Of a stretch of DNA of 13,226 nt, positions 8,225 to 13,226 are shown in pieces. This DNA comes from JACOWB01 sp964373665 (lineage in GTDB: Archaea; Aenigmatarchaeota; Aenigmatarchaeia; CG10238-14; SCSR01). A program made the translations under genes and the position numbers. Location of the stretch: contig CAYJVM010000023.1 in the NCBI GenBank assembly GCA_964373665.1, positions 1 through 13,226 on the forward strand, written 5' to 3'. Each line of letters opens with the position of its first letter. Within the stretch, counting starts at the first letter, position 1. Below the pieces are notes generated by a model. The model was not told where the DNA came from. It ran no database searches and was given only the letters and a program-made list of their open reading frames with translations.

Positions 8225-10726
8225 TCACTGCTTTGGCATCTCCAAGGACACCAACTTGCTTTCGCCTTCTATCATACTAACGCCATACAGATGATCCGCC
8301 GACTTTACAGTCGTGTCATTGTGTGTTATTATTATGAACTGCGCGGTTTTCGAAAACTCCTTCACCATGTCTGCAACAATCTTGCTGTTAGACTTGTCCA
8401 ACGCGGCGTCTATCTCGTCGAGAATGTAGAACGGCGCCGGCTTGTGCGCCTGAATAGCAAATAGAAATGCAAGCGCAGTCAGAGACTTTTCACCGCCGGA
8501 CATCGCATCTATGTTAATCAATGTCTTTCCGCGTGGGCTGGCTTTTATCAGCATTCCGCTTTCGATGTTGTTGGGATCCTCAAGCTCAAGGTTTGAAGTG
8601 CCATTTAACATCTTGGTAAAAATGTCGTTGAACGCCTTTTTAATTTCATTCAACGTACCGTAAAAGACTTCTTTCCTCTTTTCTTCAATCTGCGCAATCA
8701 TGTCCATGACGGCCTTCTTTTCTCCAAGTATCTTCTCGTACTTTTGCTTGTATCCTTCGAACTCTGTCTTCAACTTTTCAAACTCGTCTATGGCTTTAAA
8801 GTTCACAGGGCCTATGTTCGCAAGCTCCTTCTCGGTTTTCGCAAGCATGTCCTCCAGCTTGCTCAGTTTCTCGTCAAGGAATGCTATCTGTCCGTACTGC
8901 TGCAACTCATTCTTGGCATTAGTCAGGTCAGTGTCCATCCTTGCCTTTTCCATGCTGATTCTGTTTATCTCGATTTCCAAATTAAGCTTCCTCTCGTTCA
9001 GAGACTTTCTTCGTTCCCTCAGCTTGTCTACCTCCTGTTCGGAAGCTATCCTAAACTTTTCCAGGTCTATGAATTGTTTTGTCTGCTCGGAAACGGCTAT
9101 TTTTTTCAGCCTGGTTTCCAGCCCCTCGACCTGGCCTTGCAGACTCTCCATCTCCTCCCGCAGCCTTTTTCGCAGGTCAATATAACTGTCTATTTCCCTG
9201 GCAGTCGAAGCCTCTATGGACTTGGCATGGGATCTGATATAATGGCCGCCTATCATCGCCCCGCTTCTTTCCAGCAAATCCCCGTCAAGAGTGACCATCC
9301 TTGCCTTGCCGATTCCAACAGCCTTGGCCGAATCCAGCTTGTCGATGATCAAGGTGTTGCCGAAGACGAACTCAACCGCGGTCATGTACCTGGTGTCGTA
9401 CTTGATCAGCCTGCTCGCAACTCCGATTACGCCATGCCTATTGAGCAGTTCGTTTTCCCGGAAAAGATTTGGTTTTATTCTAGTCAATGGCAGGAAAGTC
9501 GCGCGTCCTATCCTTTCCCTTCGAAGGTATTCTATGCAGTAGGATGCCACGTCCTCGTCGGAAACAATGATATCGTTGAAATGGGGGCCGGCTGCGACTT
9601 CAATAGCTATTTGATATTTCTCGGGAATGGATACAATGTTAGCAACTGTCCCGTGAACGCCGCGCAGGTTGAGCCTTAGTATGCTTTGGACAGATCTGGG
9701 CAAATCTCCAGTTAGTTCCGCCTTCCTCGACTCTAGAGCCTGCAATTTCTCTATCAATCCATTCAAACGCCCTATCTCCCTCGCATTAGAATCTATCGCG
9801 CTTTTCTTCACCAGCAATTCTGATCGCAAGTCGGATATTTCCTTTTCTATCTGCACCCTTTTCGACAAATCAATTATCTTCGTGGCGGCTTCTCTGATTC
9901 CTGTCTCCTTCTCGTCAAGCTCCGCCTCAACCTTCTCCAGCTCGGCATTAACCTTTTCGACTATCCCTTTCTTTTCCGCAAACTTTTCGCCGAACTTGGC
10001 GCCCTCCTCCTGAAAAGTCTGCACCCTTTTGTTCGCAACAGAGCCCTTAAGGGCTTTCGACTGCTGCTGCAGATTCTGGTACCTCATCGCGGCATTCCTT
10101 TCGTCCTCCAGTTTCTTGAAGATGCTGTATCTTTGATTGATGATTATTTCCGCCTCTTTCAGCTTCTGGTCCACCGCCCCCAGATCTTTCTGAGCCTTTT
10201 CCCTCTTGTCGTTGTATTCGGCGATGCCGGATATCTCGTCGATGATGCCCCTTCTTTCAATCGGGCTCATTTCTATTATCTCGGTCACGTCTCCTTGAAG
10301 GATTATGTTGTGCCCGTCTGGGCGTATTCTGGCGCTGGCCAGCGTTTGAATAATCTTGTCCCTAGTTACGGTCCTTTCGTCTATCTTATAGACAGTAACA
10401 CCTTTTCTATTGACCTTCCTGTTTATAGACAGTTCGTCGCCCTCCGCAGGAAACTCTTTTTTCGAGTTGTCGAATGTTATCGTGACAGATGCGAATTCAG
10501 CAGGCTTCCTTCCCCCACCACCGTGGTGGATGAGTTCGTACAGCCTGTCGGCGCGCATGGACTTGGCGGAGGTCCTGCCCAAGACGAAGGCTATCCCGTC
10601 TAACACATTTGACTTGCCAGAACCGTTTGGACCGGCTATCGTATTGACGCCAGAAAGGAATGGTATGGAAATGCGCCTATTGAAGCTCTTGAATCCCTGC
10701 ATTGTGAGCTTTGTTATCATCGCCAT
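8225..10726 (-). CDS. smc: chromosome condensation ATPase SMC, short-armed form
   Basis: SMC dimers compact and segregate chromosomes with ScpA and ScpB. All catalytic parts are present: Walker A GPNGSGKS (residues 32-39), Q-loop ILQGDV (Q144), signature MSGGEK (742-747), Walker B FYILDE (766-771) with D770/E771, D-loop ALD (775-777) and switch His H802. The hinge (about 342-500) is complete, with RGVHGTV, RIGRATFLPL and the GAMIGGH end. The odd feature is size: 833 residues against about 1150-1200 for the family. The coiled-coil arms, about 172-338 and 505-690, are each about half the usual length, while heads and hinge are intact, so this is not a truncation at either end. The ATG at 10726 lies about 29 bases after a TATA box; a second in-frame ATG at 10720 is possible. 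Confidence 0.95.
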   Translation of the reverse strand: MAMITKLTMQGFKSFNRRISIPFLSGVNTIAGPNGSGKSNVLDGIAFVLGRTSAKSMRADRLYELIHHGGGGRKPAEFASVTITFDNSKKEFPAEGDELSINRKVNRKGVTVYKIDERTVTRDKIIQTLASARIRPDGHNIILQGDVTEIIEMSPIERRGIIDEISGIAEYNDKREKAQKDLGAVDQKLKEAEIIINQRYSIFKKLEDERNAAMRYQNLQQQSKALKGSVANKRVQTFQEEGAKFGEKFAEKKGIVEKVNAELEKVEAELDEKETGIREAATKIIDLSKRVQIEKEISDLRSELLVKKSAIDSNAREIGRLNGLIEKLQALESRKAELTGDLPRSVQSILRLNLRGVHGTVANIVSIPEKYQIAIEVAAGPHFNDIIVSDEDVASYCIEYLRRERIGRATFLPLTRIKPNLFRENELLNRHGVIGVASRLIKYDTRYMTAVEFVFGNTLIIDKLDSAKAVGIGKARMVTLDGDLLERSGAMIGGHYIRSHAKSIEASTAREIDSYIDLRKRLREEMESLQGQVEGLETRLKKIAVSEQTKQFIDLEKFRIASEQEVDKLRERRKSLNERKLNLEIEINRISMEKARMDTDLTNAKNELQQYGQIAFLDEKLSKLEDMLAKTEKELANIGPVNFKAIDEFEKLKTEFEGYKQKYEKILGEKKAVMDMIAQIEEKRKEVFYGTLNEIKKAFNDIFTKMLNGTSNLELEDPNNIESGMLIKASPRGKTLINIDAMSGGEKSLTALAFLFAIQAHKPAPFYILDEIDAALDKSNSKIVADMVKEFSKTAQFIIITHNDTTVKSADHLYGVSMIEGESKLVSLEMPKQ

Positions 10727-10750
10727 ACGAATCCGAGAATCCCAATATAG

Positions 10751-10760
10751 TATTTAAGCT
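10751..10760 (-). promoter_or_regulatory. smc: TATA box of the smc-scpA-scpB operon
   Basis: Read on the minus strand the box is AGCTTAAATA, centred near 10755, about 29 bases before the smc ATG. The predicted transcript starts within a few bases of the start codon. It lies in a 99-base divergent region shared with the small membrane protein gene on the plus strand; the two boxes are about 45 bases apart. Confidence 0.6.
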
Positions 10761-10795
10761 TTTGTTTAATTTACGTTTGCGATTCGAAGGAAAGG

Positions 10796-10803
10796 GATAA
10801 ATA
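10796..10803 (+). promoter_or_regulatory. TATA box of the small membrane protein gene
   Basis: GATAAATA follows a purine-rich BRE-like stretch (CGAAGGAAAGG). Its centre is 26 bases before the ATG at 10826, again a leaderless spacing. A GGAAG directly touching the ATG is too close to act as a normal ribosome binding site. Confidence 0.55.
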
Positions 10804-10825
10804 GATTAGCTTTTAATTAAGGAAG

Positions 10826-11089
10826 ATGAGGAAAAGCACTATTGCCAAGGCAGGATTGATAACAGTAGGAGGCACATTAGGTTTGTTGAACGCTGTTTTT
10901 GCATATGCTTCCTCAAAGGACGATATGTTATCTAGAAATGATGACAGAATCTATGGAAGGAGAGTGCCATCGTTGAACGAGATTGTCGAAACTGAAGGTT
11001 GTACTACAGCTGGAGAGAAAGTAATTCTTGGATTGGTATATCCCGGCTATGCACTGGGCAGATGCATTTACCTTTACAAAAGCCGTTAA
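10826..11089 (+). CDS. small hypothetical membrane protein
   Basis: I do not recognise this 87-residue protein. It has a short basic N-terminus (MRKSTIAK), then a hydrophobic segment at residues 9-29 (AGLITVGGTLGLLNAVFAYAS) that could be a membrane helix or signal. A charged middle (31-58) and a second, weaker hydrophobic stretch at 66-84 (VILGLVYPGYALGRCIYLY) follow, ending in KSR. C59 and C80 are its only cysteines. A two-helix hairpin or an exported peptide are both possible. It has its own TATA box, is transcribed away from smc and ends seven bases before the convergent DUF357 gene. The promoter spacing supports a real gene, although its length alone would not. Confidence 0.65.
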   Translation: MRKSTIAKAGLITVGGTLGLLNAVFAYASSKDDMLSRNDDRIYGRRVPSLNEIVETEGCTTAGEKVILGLVYPGYALGRCIYLYKSR

Positions 11090-11096
11090 ATACACA

Positions 11097-11378
11097 CTAA
11101 ACAGTGAACAATTTTCTCAAGCTTTGTGGAACTTGAAAAACATCCAGATGCAGTCCGGCATCTACATAAGCCCAGACGATGAATGCGCTTTCCAATGCCT
11201 GTAAATACTGCTTCCTCTTGAAAAATAATTTCGAATCTTCATGGTACGAGTTCAGCACTTTTACCAAACCGTCCGCTTTATGATCCGCTACCTTAAGATG
11301 ATTCATTATTTCGTCGATTCTATCTATTTCCTTCTCGGCTTCCTTTTCTAGATCTTGCATTTTAAACAGTTCCCACAT
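11097..11378 (-). CDS. DUF357 family protein
   Basis: The 93-residue soluble helical protein matches the archaeal DUF357 family. It contains the pattern RIDEIMNHLKVADHKADGLV (residues 20-39), then SYHEDSKLFFKRKQYLQALE (44-63) and a final AFIVWAYVDAGLHLDVF (66-82), a TPR-like helical hairpin arrangement. The family has no established function that I know of. It begins 14 bases after the stop of the upstream 159-residue gene with no TATA box between them, so the two are likely co-transcribed. The ATG at 11378 is used here; an internal ATG at 11360 (MQDLEKEAEK) would also keep the whole domain, and neither has a convincing ribosome binding site. Confidence 0.8.
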   Translation of the reverse strand: MWELFKMQDLEKEAEKEIDRIDEIMNHLKVADHKADGLVKVLNSYHEDSKLFFKRKQYLQALESAFIVWAYVDAGLHLDVFQVPQSLRKLFTV

Positions 11379-11392
11379 TTATAGAGGTAAAA

Positions 11393-11872
11393 TTAACTGG
11401 TGTCGTCTGACCCGGATAAAATATCTTCAACTTCCTCCATTAAAACGTAATATTGGGAAAGTCTTCCTTCTAGTTCTTTATTTAAAGCTGTTTTATAAAC
11501 TTCATTAGAGATTGGTGGATGTTCTCTTATATACGACGTGATAAGCTCCACGGCACTTTCTGTCGGCAATCTTCTTTGAGGGTTCAGCGTGCTTAAAAAC
11601 GACAAACTTGATACAGGGCTGTTAACATATGTTAGGAGTGCTCCTTCCAAGTGTCTTTTTTCTACTTTAGAAATTGTTCCAAAATATCTTTGAGCCCTTT
11701 GGACAAATTGATAAAATCTAAAATCCTCCAAAGCTTTGCGTAGATCAGCCCCATAAAGCGCTTCCAGATGTCCACCAAATCCAGCGATCCTCAGACCAGA
11801 CATTCTGACATCTGAATATTTTTCCCAATAAGCAAAAAGTTCTTGCTTGAGACTTTCCAACCCCTCTTGCAT
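11393..11872 (-). CDS. hypothetical helical protein upstream of DUF357
   Basis: I cannot assign this 159-residue protein to a family. It is soluble, without signal or membrane segments, and looks mostly helical. An N-terminal amphipathic helix (MQEGLESLKQELFAYWEKYS) leads to a small glycine-containing segment (LRIAGFGGHLEALYGADL, residues 27-44), an aromatic and basic stretch (FRFYQFVQRAQRYFG, 51-65), a proline-containing linker and a C-terminal acidic helix (RLSQYYVLMEEVEDILS). There are no cysteines or recognisable catalytic motifs. A TATA box 25 bases before the ATG indicates a separate, leaderless promoter, and the DUF357 gene follows after 14 bases. A shared process with the DUF357 protein is an inference from this arrangement only. 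Confidence 0.75.
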   Translation of the reverse strand: MQEGLESLKQELFAYWEKYSDVRMSGLRIAGFGGHLEALYGADLRKALEDFRFYQFVQRAQRYFGTISKVEKRHLEGALLTYVNSPVSSLSFLSTLNPQRRLPTESAVELITSYIREHPPISNEVYKTALNKELEGRLSQYYVLMEEVEDILSGSDDTS

Positions 11873-11892
11873 AATGGTTTTAAATTGTCCAA

Positions 11893-11900
11893 GTATTTAA
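11893..11900 (-). promoter_or_regulatory. TATA box of the hypothetical-DUF357 operon
   Basis: On the minus strand the sequence is TTAAATAC, centred 25 bases before the ATG at 11872, in the 60-base gap after the transporter stop codon. The spacing again predicts a transcript that begins at the start codon. Confidence 0.6.
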
Positions 11901-11932
11901 GATTTCCCAAAATCAATCAATTTTCCAACATA

Positions 11933-12826
11933 CTATTCTATAAGATCCGCAATGAATTTAGGCTTGTAACGCGCCAGTACCATAAGCATCGCTCCCGCAA
12001 CTATGACGATCCCTCCCACAAGCTGATAGCCGGTAGGAATGCTCCCTAAAATCAATCCCGAATAAACAACTATAATGAACGGCTCCAGAGACTGGATAGT
12101 CGAAATCTTGGAAAGGTCTGTTATTTCCATGGCTTTGTACACCAGAATAAAGCCAATGACGCCGCCGCACAAGGAAGCCAGGGCCAATAGTCCGAGTACG
12201 TTTATTGGAATCACTGAAAAGCTGCCTGTGGCAAATGTATAGACGCCAACAATTGTGAATGCAAGCATGAGCCTGACCTGGTTCATCACTACCGGGCTTA
12301 TGTGCTTTATGTAAATTTTTGTAACATACTGCCAGACCGAGAATGTGAATGAGAGTATTATCCCGACGACGATGCCTAGGATTATGAAATCTCCGCCATT
12401 GTAGCTTAGCAGAAAGGCTCCCGCAATCATGACAAGCGCACCTAACAGTTCCAGCTTGTTGAAGCTCTCTTTAAGGAACATTACGCTTAGAATTATGGTG
12501 AATATGGTGCCGAACCTTGAAAGGAATGCCGTCACCGACGGCCCTACTAGACTCAACGAGTTGAACCAGAGGAAGGCAGACGCGACGTTCAAAACAGCGA
12601 TGATAATTATAGGCTTCCAGTACTTTACCAGCAGCAACTTGGCTTCCCCCGTCTTTTTCATGGCAATCAATATCAAAGTAGACGCAATAAAGCCGCTACC
12701 AAGCATGTAGAATATGGCGATTTGTATGCTCACGGATCTTAAGGCTATGGTGACGGCGATAAAGGCAATGCCAGTGATTAGTAGCGATAAAATGACGTAG
12801 ATGTAACCTTTTATATGCGCATCCAT
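11933..12826 (-). CDS. EamA/DMT-superfamily membrane transporter
   Basis: The 297-residue protein has about ten hydrophobic helices in two homologous halves, the usual EamA layout and length. The first half (about 5-142) ends with the typical SVMFLKESFNKLELLGALVM, where K-E occupies the conserved position before the last helix. The second half (about 147-287) ends with LILGSIPTGYQLVGGIVIVA, where the usual glutamate is serine. Members export or import small metabolites such as amino acids, nucleotides or sugars; substrate cannot be read from the sequence. The start is the ATG at 12826, about 36 bases after a TATA box, giving a short leader of about 10 bases. A 60-base gap with its own promoter separates it from the next gene, so it is probably a single-gene unit. 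Confidence 0.93.
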   Translation of the reverse strand: MDAHIKGYIYVILSLLITGIAFIAVTIALRSVSIQIAIFYMLGSGFIASTLILIAMKKTGEAKLLLVKYWKPIIIIAVLNVASAFLWFNSLSLVGPSVTAFLSRFGTIFTIILSVMFLKESFNKLELLGALVMIAGAFLLSYNGGDFIILGIVVGIILSFTFSVWQYVTKIYIKHISPVVMNQVRLMLAFTIVGVYTFATGSFSVIPINVLGLLALASLCGGVIGFILVYKAMEITDLSKISTIQSLEPFIIVVYSGLILGSIPTGYQLVGGIVIVAGAMLMVLARYKPKFIADLIE

Positions 12827-12858
12827 TAGACCACAAAACCCTAATTGTTGTTAGCGGG

Positions 12859-12866
12859 ATATAAAA
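12859..12866 (-). promoter_or_regulatory. TATA box of the EamA transporter gene
   Basis: Read on the minus strand, TTTTATAT is centred about 36 bases before the ATG at 12826, so a leader of roughly 10 bases is expected. A 13-base palindrome lies about 21 bases farther upstream. Confidence 0.55.
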
Positions 12867-12887
12867 GCAGTGGTTCCTAAGACAAAC

Positions 12888-12900
12888 GAATTTCAAATTC
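12888..12900. repeat. short palindrome upstream of the transporter promoter
   Basis: GAATTTCAAATTC has two six-base arms that are perfect inverted copies around one central base. It sits just upstream of the transporter TATA box, where archaeal regulators often bind, so an operator is conceivable. In AT-rich DNA such a palindrome can also arise by chance. Confidence 0.3.
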
Positions 12901-12951
12901 AGTCGGGTGATGCACCTATTACAAGATGTCTAGTTAAAGGAGACGAGGATT

Positions 12952-13185
12952 TTACACGGCAATTTTTGCCAAATACTTTTCCAAGTCTCTGTATTCATCA
13001 GTCCTGTCCAAAATACAAGCGATTATAATCTTTGATACGATGACAACATAAATTAACCGTGTTTCCTTACAGTCTATGTTCAGCTTTATTCTGAAAACCC
13101 TAGAATAAAGCCCAGAGTGTATCGCTTTGAATCTAAAAGGATTTTGTTTTATCTGATCTATTTTGTTATCAAGGTTCTCTAAAAT
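12952..13185 (-). pseudogene. truncated RelE/ParE-like toxin remnant
   Basis: Seventy-seven codons read openly on the minus strand to a TAA at 12952-12954, and the product resembles the C-terminal part of archaeal RelE/ParE-superfamily toxins. It has helix ILENLDNKIDQIKQNPFRFK, then the strand region SGLYSRVFRIKL, then KETRLIYVVIVSKIIIACIL, and ends DRTDEYRDLEKYLAKIAV. In the family the first helix is usually preceded by about 20 residues including the start. Here an in-frame TAG at 13186-13188 lies directly upstream and no ATG, GTG or usable TTG opens the frame, so the 5' end is lost or frameshifted. An intact toxin using a rare ATT start is less likely. Only 38 bases of window remain beyond the stop, so no antitoxin can be seen. 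Transcription would run toward the transporter gene. A sequencing error is an alternative explanation. Confidence 0.55.
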
Positions 13186-13226
13186 CTATTGGTCATAATT
13201 AACACATAAGTGCACTAATCTCTAAC

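Larger units (their letters stand above)
12827..12951. other. non-coding gap with transporter promoter
   Basis: Apart from the TATA box and palindrome described separately, this stretch between the toxin remnant and the transporter holds no convincing reading frame. On the minus strand the sequence after the toxin stop codon is pyrimidine-rich (ATCCTCGTCTCCTTTAACT), which could weakly favour transcript ending, but there is no clear T-run terminator. Confidence 0.5.

Noticed and set aside
8744..9679. A 311-codon open frame on the plus strand inside smc
   Set aside because: It is wholly antisense to well-conserved hinge and arm coding sequence of smc, its product has no recognisable domain, and long antisense frames are expected opposite Lys/Glu-rich coiled-coil codons.

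Overview
The window looks archaeal. The signs are a complete smc-scpA-scpB operon with archaeal-type sequences, a single-domain KaiC/RadA-like ATPase, a DUF357 protein, TATA boxes lying about 25-29 bases before start codons (leaderless-type promoters), and a very large secreted protein packed with N-X-S/T sequons. The compact layout, with intergenic gaps of 4-60 bases and overlapping 3' ends, suggests a small-genome lineage such as DPANN, but no rRNA or other phylogenetic marker is present, so this placement is only an inference.

Layout. (1) Bases 1-6959, plus strand: a strong TATA box drives an apparent three-gene operon. It encodes a 1717-residue secreted protein with about twelve tandem ~100-residue repeats followed by FN3-like and Ig-like modules, then a 334-residue protein with a signal peptide, a Gly/Ser/Thr/Pro-rich linker and a C-terminal membrane anchor, then a 229-residue KaiC-like ATPase. 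The large protein has no anchor of its own and the second has one, so they could form a surface layer or adhesin with its membrane stalk. (2) Bases 6934-10726, minus strand: smc, scpA and scpB, a condensin operon that meets the ATPase gene tail to tail with a 26-base overlap. The SMC is only 833 residues. Both ATPase half-domains and the hinge are complete, but both coiled-coil arms are about half the usual length. (3) Bases 10826-11089, plus strand: a small membrane protein gene divergent from smc. (4) Bases 11097-11872, minus strand: an unrecognised 159-residue helical protein followed by a DUF357 protein. (5) Bases 11933-12826, minus strand: an EamA/DMT-family transporter of about ten membrane segments. 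(6) Bases 12952-13185, minus strand: the remnant of a RelE/ParE-like toxin without a usable start codon.

Most notable are the short-armed SMC in an otherwise normal Smc-ScpAB set, and the surface operon. Its large protein has two interleaved repeat classes, about 100 predicted N-glycosylation sites, and exactly ten cysteines, all in five closely spaced pairs. I see no tRNA, rRNA, CRISPR array, insertion sequence or integrase.
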